A stretch of 56,098 nt of DNA from Streptomyces sp. CC53 (GCF_001865245.1 NZ_MKXB01000137.1:76145-132242), one strand, 5' to 3'; shown: positions 1 to 11,094, counted from the stretch's first letter. Numbers and translations: made by a program. The notes: a model not told the origin generated them from the letters alone.

Positions 1-1739
1 GCGGGCGGGTGGGCGCCCTCCAGGCTGTCGGGAGCGCCTGGGAGGCCGGGGCGTGCGGAGGAGCCGGGGAGGTTCGGGGAGTCGACGACGCCTGGAGAAC
101 CGGCGGCGCCCGGGCGGGTGTAGGCAGTCGCCGCGGCAGAGGAGGAGACGGGGGCAGAAGACGAGACCGGGACGGAGGAGGAGACGGGGGCGGGAGCGGC
201 AGAGGCAGCTCCCGAAGCGATGGGAGTGGCAGAGGCAGTGGAGGCGGCAGGTGGTGAGGAAGCAACAGGGACATCGGGGGCGGTGGGGGCAGACGCGGCG
301 GTCGGGGCGGTGCAGCGGTCCGTCCCAGGAAGGTCCACGGCGTCGGGCAGGGTCTCGCCGTGACCGTGACCGGCGCGCAGGCCGCTCCCGTCATCGCGCT
401 GCTCCGCTTCGCGGGAACCGGCCCGGCGACGGCTCCCACCGCTCTCCGCCGGAGCGCCGGAACCCGCCTCTGCCTCGCCCCCGCCACCGGTGGTCGCGGT
501 GTCCACGTGTGCGGTCTGCCAGGTGCGCGGCGGCGCCGCGGCCGCCGGTTGCCCGGTCACGGCCTCGGATCCGCACAGGGACCCGGCCGCCCGGGCGCCG
601 GTGGAGCGCCCGCCGGGCAGCCATTGCCCGGCCGGGGTGCTCGGCGTGACAGCCGCTTCAGCGTCGGCCCGAGCCGAGGAGGCCGTGGCGGCACGGTGGA
701 GGAGCGTGCCGAGACCGCGGGTGGTCAAGGCGGGCGCCTGATCCGCCGAGGGCCGCCGCGGAGCGGGGGTGAGTCTGCCGTGACGGTCCCCGGTGGCGGG
801 CACGGCGTTCCCGGAGTCCCTGCCTCCGCCAACGGCGGCTTCGCCGGGCGGCTCCTCCGGGGCCGCGGGGCCGGGGCCGGTCTCGTCGGCGAGGCGGTGC
901 AGGAGGATCCCGTGCCGGAAGGCCACCTCTCCCACGTCGGCGCAAGTACCCCCGTACACGTGGAGCCGGTTGCCCGACTCGGTCACGACCTCCAGGGCAC
1001 GGCGGGCGGTGCGGGCCTCCCGGCCGAGCAGCGCGGCGAGTCGGGCGGCGTGCGGGGTGTGGACGGCGACACGCGGGCGCAACCGTGTGGCGGCGAAGGA
1101 CTGCACGTCCTGGTCCGCGACCAGCCGCCCGGCGGCGACGGCGACGACCCGGTCGGCGACGCGCGCGGCCTGCCGGGGATCGGAGGTGGTGAACAGAACG
1201 GTGCCCCCGTGGGCGGCGTGAGCCCGCAGCACTCCGCTCAGCCACCCGGCCTCGCGGGGGGAGAGGCCGGCGGCGGGTTCGTCGAGGACGAGGGTGTGCG
1301 GGTCCCCCAACAGGGCGGCGGCGATGCCGAGTCGGCGTTCCATGCCGAGGGAGAGGGTGCCGAGCCGCTGGTCGCGGAGTTCGGCGAGGCCGACCACGTC
1401 GAGGAGTTCGTCCGCGCGTTCGACGGGCACCCCGGTGGCCGCACAGAGCATCCGGAGCTGTCCGCGGACCGTACGGGCCGGGTGACCGGGCACGTCACCG
1501 AGGAGGACGCCGACCTCGCGGAGCGGGTGGGCGACCCGGTCCAGCGGACGGCCGCGGAAGTAGGTGACGCCCCGGCCCTGTTCGAGGCCGAGCATGAGCC
1601 TCAGGGCCGTGGTCTTGCCCGCGCCGGCCGCGCCGAAGAGGGCGGTGACGCGGCCCGGCCGCGCCTCGAAGGTGAGGTCGTGCACAGTGGGCGGCCGGTT
1701 GCGGCGGGGAGTGCTGGTCAGTCCGATGGCCTGGAGCAT
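1..1739 (-). CDS. ABC transporter ATP-binding protein, partial (runs off left edge)
   Basis: ATPase subunit of an ABC transporter, expected to bind and hydrolyse ATP at the inner face of the membrane to drive an unidentified permease. From the ATG at 1739 the frame stays open to the edge (about 579 codons). Seen: Walker A GAAGAGKT (residues 36-43), signature LSLGM (about 129-133) and Walker B LVLDE (about 150-154). The signature is LSLGM rather than LSGGQ. After about residue 290 the protein becomes Ala/Pro/Ser/Thr-rich for the rest of the visible length, including a short tandem repeat of PVSSS at positions 130-205. It carries no membrane segments in the part seen. The tail could be a linker to a fused permease domain beyond the window. 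Family sure; substrate unknown. Confidence 0.8.
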   Translation of the reverse strand, partial: MLQAIGLTSTPRRNRPPTVHDLTFEARPGRVTALFGAAGAGKTTALRLMLGLEQGRGVTYFRGRPLDRVAHPLREVGVLLGDVPGHPARTVRGQLRMLCAATGVPVERADELLDVVGLAELRDQRLGTLSLGMERRLGIAAALLGDPHTLVLDEPAAGLSPREAGWLSGVLRAHAAHGGTVLFTTSDPRQAARVADRVVAVAAGRLVADQDVQSFAATRLRPRVAVHTPHAARLAALLGREARTARRALEVVTESGNRLHVYGGTCADVGEVAFRHGILLHRLADETGPGPAAPEEPPGEAAVGGGRDSGNAVPATGDRHGRLTPAPRRPSADQAPALTTRGLGTLLHRAATASSARADAEAAVTPSTPAGQWLPGGRSTGARAAGSLCGSEAVTGQPAAAAPPRTWQTAHVDTATTGGGGEAEAGSGAPAESGGSRRRAGSREAEQRDDGSGLRAGHGHGETLPDAVDLPGTDRCTAPTAASAPTAPDVPVASSPPAASTASATPIASGAASAAPAPVSSSVPVSSSAPVSSSAAATAYTRPGAAGSPGVVDSPNLPGSSARPGLPGAPDSLEGAHPP

Positions 1740-1903
1740 CGCTTCTCTCGCGGGAGGTGAGACCGCTCGGCGGCAGGGCGGGTACCGCAGCACGATAACG
1801 CCACATTTCGGACTTTCAGCGCAGCGTCTCGGAAGGTCGGCGAAGGCCGGTGCACCGCCGGCACCCGATGGAAGGCATCAGCGGCGGCCCGCGACGACCG
1901 CTG

Positions 1904-2674
1904 TCACACTTCCGGTCGCAGCATCGGAGGGTTGAGCAGGGTCGCACCACCGGCGCGGAACAACTGCGCGGGGCGCCCGCCCTGCCGCGTCGTGGTCCCG
2001 CCCGCGGGCACGAGGAAGCCGGGCGTGCCGGTGACCTTGCGGTGGAAGTTCCGCGGGTCGAGGGCGACGCCCCAGACCGCTTCGTACACCCGCCGCAGCT
2101 CTCCGACGGTGAACTCCGCGGGGCAGAACGCGGTGGCCAGCGAGGAGTACTCGATCTTGGACCGCGCCCGCTCCACACCGTCGGCCAGGATGCGCGCGTG
2201 GTCGAAGGCGAGCGGGCCCGCCTGTTCGCCGCTCCTGTCGGGACCGCTGTCGGCGCTGAGCAACTCCTCCACGGCGGCCCAGCGCACGCTGTTGGCGTCG
2301 CCGCCGGGTCGGGGTGCCGGCAGGTCGGGGGCGAGGGCGAGGTGGGCAACGCTGACCACGCGCATGCGGGGGTCGCGCAGGGGGTCGCCGTAGGTGGCGA
2401 GCTGCTCCAGGTGGGCACCGGCCCCGGGGGCGGCTTCGGGGTCCCCCGGCTCGTGCACGCACAGCCCGGTCTCTTCCGCCAGCTCGCGGGCGGCGGCCGC
2501 GTCCAGGTCCTCATCGGGCCGTACGAATCCCCCGGGCAGTGCCCAGCGGCCCTGGAACGGCGGCTCGCCCCGCCGCACGACCAGCGCGCACAGGGCGTCA
2601 CGGCGAACCGTGAGCACGACCAGGTCGACGGTCACGGCGAAGGGCGGGAAGGCCGAGGGGTCGTAGGGGGGCAT
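1904..2674 (-). CDS. Nudix hydrolase with C-terminal winged helix (NrtR-like)
   Basis: A 256-residue protein with an N-terminal Nudix domain and a C-terminal winged-helix region (about 175-256), the architecture of the NrtR family of NAD-metabolism regulators. The Nudix box is complete at about residues 49-71 (GxxxxxE then RELxEExGL), so it could hydrolyse a nucleoside diphosphate derivative such as ADP-ribose as well as, or instead of, sensing it. I chose the ATG at 2674 because the Nudix fold starts just after it. A longer frame from a GTG at 2752 would overlap the upstream gene. A short inverted repeat lies just upstream (2688-2702), a possible autoregulatory operator. Whether this copy is an enzyme, a repressor or both cannot be told from sequence. 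Confidence 0.8.
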   Translation of the reverse strand: MPPYDPSAFPPFAVTVDLVVLTVRRDALCALVVRRGEPPFQGRWALPGGFVRPDEDLDAAAARELAEETGLCVHEPGDPEAAPGAGAHLEQLATYGDPLRDPRMRVVSVAHLALAPDLPAPRPGGDANSVRWAAVEELLSADSGPDRSGEQAGPLAFDHARILADGVERARSKIEYSSLATAFCPAEFTVGELRRVYEAVWGVALDPRNFHRKVTGTPGFLVPAGGTTTRQGGRPAQLFRAGGATLLNPPMLRPEV

Positions 2675-2687
2675 GACGCGATCATAG

Positions 2688-2702
2688 TCGTCTTCCTGAC
2701 GA
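2688..2702. promoter_or_regulatory. candidate operator upstream of the NrtR-like gene
   Basis: Inverted repeat TCGTC-ttcct-GACGA 14 bp before the ATG at 2674, in an unusually AT-rich stretch for this genome. NrtR proteins usually bind palindromes in front of their own or NAD genes. Assignment is by position only. Confidence 0.3.
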
Positions 2703-2748
2703 TAAACACGCCCTCGGCGATCTTCCCGCGATGCTGCGCGCACTGTGG

Positions 2749-4875
2749 TCACACCCCCAACTGGAGTCCGGGGGCCGCTTCCTCCACCATGCCGAGACCC
2801 AACCTGCTGACGCGCACGGCGAACGGTTCCCCCGCGACGCGCAGCCCGGCAAGCCTGATCGCCCCCAGCGGAGCGCAGCGTACCGGCTGGAGGGCCACCG
2901 TCCGGGCGGGAGCGTCGGGCCGGATGCCCGCCAGCGCCACCAGAACGTGCACGGCGGCGGCCGCAGAGACGGCGGCCGGGCGGCAGGCTGCCGGGTGCGG
3001 CACGGGCGCGCCCCCTGCCGTTCGCTGCTCCCCCGCATACATCTCCGGTAGCCGGTACGCAAAGGCCTCGGCGGCATCGAGCAGGCCGCGCAGCAGTCCG
3101 GCCGCCTCCCTCTCGTAGCCCGCGGCCGCGAGCCCGGCGACGGCGACGGCCGTCTCATGGACCCGCACGGCCCCCGCGCGGTGGCCGAACGGGTTGTACG
3201 CGGCTTCCTTGGCGGCCAGCCCGCGCAGCCCCCAGCCGCTGTCGCAGGAGGGGCTCCCCAGCAGCCTCGCGAGCTGTTCCGTCTGAACCTTGTCCAGCAG
3301 GCCCTCGGCGATCCGCCCCACACCGAGCATCCCGGTGTCCAGCAGATGGGCGGCTCCACCTCCGAGCACCGGGACCGGCCGTCCCTCCACGGTGAGCGCC
3401 GCCGCCGGCCGCCCACCCGCCGGGTCCTCGCACCAGAAGTCCGCCCCGAACCGGAGACGCAGCGCCCGTGCCCAGTCCCGCCATTCCTCGGCCCCGGGCC
3501 GGTTGCATGCCTCCAGCAGGTCGGCGCCGAGCAGCGCCGCGCGGTGAGCATGAGCCTGGGTCTCGGCGCGGCTGACTCCCGCGCCGGGCCCCGGCTCGGC
3601 GACGAGCCCGCTCTCTCCGGCCGCGCCCCGCAGCCATCGCATGCACCGCTCCGCGGTCGGCAGCAGTTCGGCCAGTTCCTGCTCGGGGAGCCCCCACAGC
3701 CGGGCCTCGGCGAGCACGGCGGGGAAGGCCAGGGTCGCCTCGATCCCCGTGCAGACCGGTGGGAGGTACGGCCCGGCGTCCCGCAGTGGGCCGGCCACAC
3801 GCCCCTCCGACGCACCCGCGCCGGTCCGCACGGCCCTGGCGACGCTGCGCAGCGTGCCCGCCGCGAGCTGCGTACCCAGGGGGAGCAGCATGCGCGCGGC
3901 CCACAGCGCCTCGGCGGGGGCCGCGCCGCAGCGCCACGGCACGCCGGCGGCGAGGTGGATGTCCGCCGGGTGCGCCGGGTCCCGCACCAGGAGGGCCCGC
4001 ACGTCATCGAGGCTGGTGCGGAGCAGCGGCTCCACCCGCGGGTCGTCGCCCTCGGCGAGGCCCTCCGGAAGGCACTGCCCTCCGCTGCGTGCGACCGGCC
4101 GGGCCGCGCGGCCCGCGTGGACACCGACCTCGATGGTGCGGCGTGCCCCGGGGCCGAGGACCAGCTCCCAGCGCAGCACGCCAGCCGAGGCCAGGGCGTC
4201 CTTCGGCGGCGGGTCGGCAGTGACGACGGCCTGCGCGCCGTCCGGTGCCGACCAGCGCAGCCCTGTGCCGTGGACGGAGGCGCGCAGTTCCGGTCCCGCC
4301 CGGCCGGCGGCCACGGCACCGAGCGCGGCCAGGTCCGTGCCGAGGGCCAGTTCGACGGGAAGGCGCAGGGGGCGCCCCGTGGCGTTGCCGAACGTGATCC
4401 GCTCGGTGCCGTCGGCGTCCCGGGTCCGTTCGACCGTGGCTCCGGGGTCGGGCCCGAGGTCGGCGGGTGTGCGGACCGCGCCGAGGAAACGTGCCCGGTC
4501 GGAGGCGGCCATGCGCCCCTGGAGGACGAGTGGTTCCTGGTCGAAGACCCGGAGTCGACTGCGGGAGAGCAGTCGGCGACCCGACTGGTAGACGCCTTCG
4601 AGTCCGCGGCCGACAAGCTGACCGTCCTCGGCGGAGAGCGCCATGCACGGCAGGGCGACGCAGACGAGCGCACCGTGCACGGAGAGGGGTTCCGCCACCC
4701 GGGCGGCAGGGAACGGCACCGCTCGCCCTGCGGCGGGCTGCCTTTCGCCCGGTGGGCGGGCCGGGGCCGCGTCGGGGCCTGTGGATGCGCCCGGTGGCAC
4801 GGCCGGGCCGCCGGACGGCCGGCCCGGGGGCGCGCCGGCGGGACGGGGGGAGGGTGCGCGGGCAGTGCGGTCCAT
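2749..4875 (-). CDS. glycogen debranching enzyme-like protein (GDE N-terminal domain plus AGL-like domain)
   Basis: A 708-residue protein. A Pro/Ala-rich first 55 residues precede a beta-rich GDE N-terminal domain (about 60-260) and an alpha-toroid resembling amylo-alpha-1,6-glucosidase. The C-terminal part keeps recognisable family landmarks (GWGLRGLAAKEAAYNPFGHR, then AFAYRLPEMYAGEQR). In the catalytic region, however, family members have a PWFxTLFGRD-type motif, and here the matching place reads GVPWRCGAAPAEALW, so the GRD acid is missing. The WPHDN-like motif is also changed (RVHET). It may therefore bind rather than cleave alpha-glucans. The ATG at 4875 was chosen because longer frames run through the low-complexity tail of the upstream gene. 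The gap to the next gene is 74 bp. Confidence 0.7.
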   Translation of the reverse strand: MDRTARAPSPRPAGAPPGRPSGGPAVPPGASTGPDAAPARPPGERQPAAGRAVPFPAARVAEPLSVHGALVCVALPCMALSAEDGQLVGRGLEGVYQSGRRLLSRSRLRVFDQEPLVLQGRMAASDRARFLGAVRTPADLGPDPGATVERTRDADGTERITFGNATGRPLRLPVELALGTDLAALGAVAAGRAGPELRASVHGTGLRWSAPDGAQAVVTADPPPKDALASAGVLRWELVLGPGARRTIEVGVHAGRAARPVARSGGQCLPEGLAEGDDPRVEPLLRTSLDDVRALLVRDPAHPADIHLAAGVPWRCGAAPAEALWAARMLLPLGTQLAAGTLRSVARAVRTGAGASEGRVAGPLRDAGPYLPPVCTGIEATLAFPAVLAEARLWGLPEQELAELLPTAERCMRWLRGAAGESGLVAEPGPGAGVSRAETQAHAHRAALLGADLLEACNRPGAEEWRDWARALRLRFGADFWCEDPAGGRPAAALTVEGRPVPVLGGGAAHLLDTGMLGVGRIAEGLLDKVQTEQLARLLGSPSCDSGWGLRGLAAKEAAYNPFGHRAGAVRVHETAVAVAGLAAAGYEREAAGLLRGLLDAAEAFAYRLPEMYAGEQRTAGGAPVPHPAACRPAAVSAAAAVHVLVALAGIRPDAPARTVALQPVRCAPLGAIRLAGLRVAGEPFAVRVSRLGLGMVEEAAPGLQLGV

Positions 4876-4981
4876 GGGTCGTCTGCTGAGCCTTCTGTGC
4901 GCTCCGGACAGCCGCTGGAGGTACGGCGGCACGGGTCGGTCGACTCCGCCACAGACGTGAACGCCGCACGGCGCACCCTGG

Positions 4982-6913
<1,932 letters not shown>

Positions 6914-7083
6914 GGCATGACGGTCCCGCGTCCCCGGCCCCCCGTCGAGCCCTGTGGAAAACCCCCGGCCTGCGGCGTCTGCGCTGTCCACAGGGCTTGA
7001 CGGCGGCCGGAAGCGGGGGCGGCCCTGCGCCGTTCGACCGGCCTGTTCGCCCGGTGTCAGTCCTGTGCTGTTCCATGTGAGGC

Positions 7084-9255
7084 ATGGACCACACGCAGCA
7101 GGGAGATCTCCGCGCGACCGCCGACGCCGTGCTCGCCCGCCTGGTCGGCGACGCCACCGGCACGGCCAGGCTGCGCGAGGACCAGTGGCGGGCGATCGAG
7201 GCACTCGTCGCGCACGGCAGACGCGCCCTGGTCGTGCAGCGCACGGGCTGGGGCAAGTCGGCGGTGTACTTCGTGGCCACCGCGCTGCTGCGGGCGTCGG
7301 GTTCGGGCCCGACCGTGATCGTTTCGCCGCTGCTCGCGCTCATGCGCAACCAGGTGGAGTCCGCGGTCAGGGCCGGCATCCACGCACGGACCATCAACTC
7401 GTCGAACCCGGAGGAGTGGGACGCGATCCAGGAGGAGATCGCCGAGGGCCGGGTCGACGTCCTGCTGGTGTCCCCGGAGCGGCTCAACTCGCTGGGCTTC
7501 CGTGAGGAGGTGCTGCCCCGGCTCGCCGCCGCGGCCGGGCTGCTCGTCGTGGACGAGGCGCACTGCATCTCCGACTGGGGCCACGACTTCCGGCCCGACT
7601 ACCGCCGGCTGCGCAGCATGCTGGCGGAGCTTCCCCCCGGCGTGCCGGTCCTGGCGACCACGGCGACCGCCAACGCACGCGTGACGGCGGACGTCGCCGA
7701 GCAACTCGGCACGGGGGCGGGCACCGACGCGCTGGTGCTGCGCGGGCCCCTCGACCGGGAGAGCCTCAGCCTGGGCGTGATCCGGTTGCCCGACGCGGCG
7801 CACCGCCTGGCCTGGCTCGCCGACCACCTCGGTGAGCTGCCGGGTTCCGGGATCGTCTACACCCTCACGGTCGCAGCGGCCGAGGAGGTCGCCGCGTACC
7901 TCCGCCAGTGCGGGCACACGGTGGCTTCGTACACGGGCCGTACGGAGGACGCCGACCGGCGCAGGGCCGAGGAGGATCTGCTGGCCAACCGGGTCAAGGC
8001 GCTCGTCGCCACGTCGGCGCTCGGCATGGGGTTCGACAAGCCTGACCTCGGGTTCGTCGTGCACCTGGGCTCGCCCTCCTCCCCCATCGCCTACTACCAG
8101 CAGGTGGGCCGGGCCGGGCGAGGAGTGGAGCACGCCGAGGTGCTGCTGCTTCCGGGCCCGGAGGACGAGGCGATCTGGCAGTACTTCGCGTCCGTCGCGT
8201 TCCCTCCCGAGGAGCAGGTGCGGCGGACCCTGGACGTGCTGGCGGGCGCGGGCAGGCCCCTGTCGCTGCCGGCCCTGGAGCCGCTGGTCGAACTGCGGCG
8301 CACCCGGCTGGAGACCATGCTCAAGGTCCTCGACGTGGACGGCGCGGTGAGCAGGGTCAAGGGCGGCTGGACCAGCACGGGGCGCCCGTGGTCGTACGAC
8401 GCGGAGCGGTACGAGCGGGTGGCGCGGCAGCGGGCCGCGGAACAGCAGGCGATGCGGGACTACGTCGCGGCGTCGGGGTGCCGGATGGAGTTCCTGCGGC
8501 GGCAGCTGGACGACGAGGAGGCGGCCCCGTGCGGACGCTGCGACAACTGTGCGGGGCCCCGTTTCGACCCGAAGGTGTCGGCGGCCGCCCTGGACCTGGC
8601 GCGTGGCGAGCTGCGCAGGCCGGGTGTGGAGCTGGAGCCGCGGCGGATGTGGCCGACCGGTCTCGCGGCGGTCGGGGTGGACCTCAAGGGCCGCATTCCC
8701 GCTGGGGAGCAGGCGTTCGCGGGCCGGGCGCTCGGCCGGCTCTCGGACATCGGCTGGGGCAACCGGCTGCGGCCGCTGCTGGCGGAGCAGGCGACGGACG
8801 GGCCGGTGCCGGAGGACGTGCTGGACGCGGTGGTGCAGGTGCTGGCCGACTGGGCCAAGGGGCCGGGCGGGTGGGCGTCGGGCGGACCGGACGCGCCGCC
8901 CCGGCCCGCCGGGGTGGTGACCGTCCCATCGCGCGGCCGACCCGAGTTGGTGGCGTCGCTCGGCGCGCGGATCGCCGCCGTGGGCCGGATGCCGCTGCTG
9001 GGCTCCCTCGCCTACGTACCGGAGGAGGCCGGTGCGCGGATCTCGCGGACGAACAGCGCGCAGCGGCTGTGCGGTCTGCACCGGGCCCTGACCGTGCCGC
9101 CCGTGCTCGCCGAGCGCCTGGCGTCCGCCGACGGTCCGGTGCTGCTGGTCGACGACTTCGCGGACAGCGGCTGGACGCTGGCGGTCGGGGCGCGGCTGCT
9201 GCGCCGTCAGGGCGCACCCGGTGTGTTTCCCCTGGTCCTCGCGGTCGCAGGCTGA
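7084..9255 (+). CDS. RecQ-family ATP-dependent DNA helicase with C-terminal phosphoribosyltransferase-like segment
   Basis: A 723-residue superfamily 2 DNA helicase. Motif I is RTGWGKSA (53-60), motif II DEAH (157-160), followed by the [14 protein letters not shown] block typical of RecQ and an [13 protein letters not shown] motif VI region. A zinc site follows (a Cys, then CGRCDNC near residue 482). There is no clear HRDC domain. The C-terminal 100 residues contain [15 protein letters not shown] (about 686-700), which looks like the PRPP-binding loop of ComF-type phosphoribosyltransferases. It probably unwinds DNA during repair. The ATG at 7084 sits 8 nt after GTGAGG. The gene is divergent from the DUF4192 gene, and an inverted repeat follows its stop. 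Confidence 0.88.
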   Translation: MDHTQQGDLRATADAVLARLVGDATGTARLREDQWRAIEALVAHGRRALVVQRTGWGKSAVYFVATALLRASGSGPTVIVSPLLALMRNQVESAVRAGIHARTINSSNPEEWDAIQEEIAEGRVDVLLVSPERLNSLGFREEVLPRLAAAAGLLVVDEAHCISDWGHDFRPDYRRLRSMLAELPPGVPVLATTATANARVTADVAEQLGTGAGTDALVLRGPLDRESLSLGVIRLPDAAHRLAWLADHLGELPGSGIVYTLTVAAAEEVAAYLRQCGHTVASYTGRTEDADRRRAEEDLLANRVKALVATSALGMGFDKPDLGFVVHLGSPSSPIAYYQQVGRAGRGVEHAEVLLLPGPEDEAIWQYFASVAFPPEEQVRRTLDVLAGAGRPLSLPALEPLVELRRTRLETMLKVLDVDGAVSRVKGGWTSTGRPWSYDAERYERVARQRAAEQQAMRDYVAASGCRMEFLRRQLDDEEAAPCGRCDNCAGPRFDPKVSAAALDLARGELRRPGVELEPRRMWPTGLAAVGVDLKGRIPAGEQAFAGRALGRLSDIGWGNRLRPLLAEQATDGPVPEDVLDAVVQVLADWAKGPGGWASGGPDAPPRPAGVVTVPSRGRPELVASLGARIAAVGRMPLLGSLAYVPEEAGARISRTNSAQRLCGLHRALTVPPVLAERLASADGPVLLVDDFADSGWTLAVGARLLRRQGAPGVFPLVLAVAG

Positions 9256-9285
9256 GACCGGCGGTAACGGAATTCACCACGTCGG

Positions 9286-9328
9286 AATTGGGCCCCATAC
9301 CATCCCATTCCCGTCAGGGGCCCCAATT
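9286..9328 (+). terminator. inverted repeat downstream of the RecQ-like gene
   Basis: Arms AATTGGGCCCC (9286-9296) and GGGGCCCCAATT (9317-9328) pair with one bulged base around a 20-nt loop, 30 nt after the helicase stop. There is no T tract, so it could be a terminator or a protein-binding site for the next gene. Confidence 0.45.
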
Positions 9329-9468
9329 GCTCGTTGCCGCCCACCCATGCCGCCCGCAAGAATCGGATTGAGCCCCTACACGGCCATTCGCGGTCCGACA
9401 GGGCCGTGTGGCGGCACGCCCCCACCCGTCCCTGCCCGCTCTGTGGGCGCGTATGCGAAGGGAGGACC

Positions 9469-10098
9469 GTGACCTTCGGATTCGCTCCGTCCGCAGCCGC
9501 TTCGTTGACCACGCCGACCGCCTCCGCCAACCGGCTCGCGCGCATTCTTGAACCGGACGAGTGGGCGGCCGCCGAAATTCCCCTGCTGCGCAATCCCCGT
9601 GAGGTGGTCACCGGATTGCACGCGCGGCATCGACCGACACCGGGAACCGTCGTCGTCGCCGTGCTCGACCACGGGGAACGGCTCGCGGCCAGCGCCTCGT
9701 TCCGGCCCCGGCCGACCGCGGCCGACGGATGGGAGTTCCGCAACGCCCTGCTCGCCCACCTGCGCCGTGTCGTCCCGCACGACCTGCGGCGGCGCGTCCC
9801 CGTCCGTACCGCCGTGCTGCTCTCCTGCCGGGAGGGCGACGAGCGGTGGACGGCCGAGGACGGCGCGTGGTTGTGGGGTCTGCGGGACGCCTGCACCCTG
9901 CACGGCCTGCGCTGCGGTGCGTACATCACGCTGACGCAGGGCGGCTGGCAGGTGCTGGGTGACGGGCGCGGCGGGCGGCACCCCCACTCCGCATCCCCCG
10001 CGGGCGACCTGGCGGATGCCCTTGCCGGCGGGGACCAGGAGGCGCCGCGGCGCGCGAGCGGCGCCGCCGGGCCCCTGCGGCGCACGGCTGCGCGCTGA
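9469..10098 (+). CDS. conserved hypothetical protein, possibly a degenerate RadC/JAB-like fold
   Basis: A 209-residue soluble protein. I chose the GTG at 9469 because AAGGGAGGACC ends directly before it; the longer frame from 9334 has no such site. The middle (about 60-170) has a strand-helix pattern similar to RadC/JAB domains: VVVAVLDHGERLAASASF, then RTAVLLSCREGDERWTAEDG, then a helix and LHGLRCGAYITLTQGGW. In that alignment the HxHPSG zinc motif is absent and only the downstream Asp is kept. The relation is my own eye alignment and could be wrong. It lies 214 bp after the RecQ-like gene on the same strand. Confidence 0.65.
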   Translation: MTFGFAPSAAASLTTPTASANRLARILEPDEWAAAEIPLLRNPREVVTGLHARHRPTPGTVVVAVLDHGERLAASASFRPRPTAADGWEFRNALLAHLRRVVPHDLRRRVPVRTAVLLSCREGDERWTAEDGAWLWGLRDACTLHGLRCGAYITLTQGGWQVLGDGRGGRHPHSASPAGDLADALAGGDQEAPRRASGAAGPLRRTAAR

Positions 10099-10485
10099 GG
10101 CGCAGCACGGGTCGGCGGAGTCACGACGGCGCACGCCGGGCGCTGCCCCACGGTGTCCCGCGCCTGCCGCCCCGGTGCAGCCGCCGCCGAGCCTCGGGCT
10201 CGGCGTGCGGCAACCGGCATGAGGCGCCCGGCAACCGGCCTGCCGCCCCCGCCCCCGCTCCCGTGGGGTGCCGAACCGCGGGCGGGCCGACCGTCGCTCC
10301 TACGGAGCGGCTCAGCCGCTCCTAGGCCGCGAACCGCTGCACACACGCCGCACGGCCGCGCCGCCGCCGTGCGCGCTGCGGCGCACGCGCCCCGTACCAC
10401 CCTGGGCAGGGGCTCGGCGCGGCCTGCGGACCACGCGGCACGGTGCGCCGCTCGCCGTCCGCTGCGGCGTGCAGGCGAGGCGCCG
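10099..10485. other. 387-bp gap between convergent genes, with short repeats
   Basis: I see no gene. It holds an 11-bp direct repeat CGGCAACCGGC (10208 and 10229) and a hairpin with arms GGAGCGGC (10304-10311) and GCCGCTCC (10315-10322), which may end transcription of one or both convergent genes. Confidence 0.5.
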
Positions 10486-11094
10486 TCAGACGCCCGCGCC
10501 CAGCACGGCGTTGACCCGCTGGGGGTCACCGCACACGATCAGCAGCGTGCCGGCGCGGTTCAGGGCCGCCGGCAGGGCGCGGACCGTGGCGGCCTCGTCG
10601 CCGCCATTGACGGCGACGACCACCACGGGCCGGTCCGAGGCGCGCTCGACGGCGGACGCATCCGCGAAGAACACGTCCTCGCGGGCGTCGTGCTGAGCCC
10701 AGTACGAGGCTTCGCCGAAGGACAGCTCGTGCGCCGCCCACGGGTGCTGCTCCCCCGTCGTGAGCACCAGGATGTCGCCGGGTGCACGGCCGCTCTCCAG
10801 CAGGAGGTCGACCGCCTCCTCCGCGGCGTCCACGGCACCGTCCGCCGGGGCGGGAATCAACTGGATCTGGGGTCGGGCCTTTTGGCTACCGGAACGATTC
10901 TCCGCCGCCGGCTTCGGCCTGGCAGGACCGGGAGCCGGGCTGCCGGGCCGGGGTGTGGCCGCGGAACGCGGTCCGGGTACGGGACGGGGTCCGGGTACGG
11001 GACGTGGGGTCGGCGCGGGCCGGCCGGCGGCCGGCGTGGCGCGGGGACCCTGGGCACTCTCGTGAATCTGAGGCTCCTCGGGGATGAGAGGCAT
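10486..11094 (-). CDS. hypothetical protein with Pro-rich N-terminus
   Basis: A 202-residue protein (214 if it starts at 11130). The first 80 residues are Pro/Ala/Arg-rich and contain an in-frame 18-bp tandem duplication (10970-11005) giving two PVPGPR units. The C-terminal half (GDILVLTTGEQHPWAAHEL, later RPVVVVAVNGG and ALNRAGTLLIVCGDP) is reminiscent of the last domain of superfamily 1 helicases (motifs V-VI), but no Walker motif is present, so it could not be a helicase alone. Start choice is uncertain: MPLIPEEP at 11094 looks natural but has no clear ribosome binding site, suggesting a possible leaderless message. It is 94 bp from rnhB on the same strand. Confidence 0.6.
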   Translation of the reverse strand: MPLIPEEPQIHESAQGPRATPAAGRPAPTPRPVPGPRPVPGPRSAATPRPGSPAPGPARPKPAAENRSGSQKARPQIQLIPAPADGAVDAAEEAVDLLLESGRAPGDILVLTTGEQHPWAAHELSFGEASYWAQHDAREDVFFADASAVERASDRPVVVVAVNGGDEAATVRALPAALNRAGTLLIVCGDPQRVNAVLGAGV

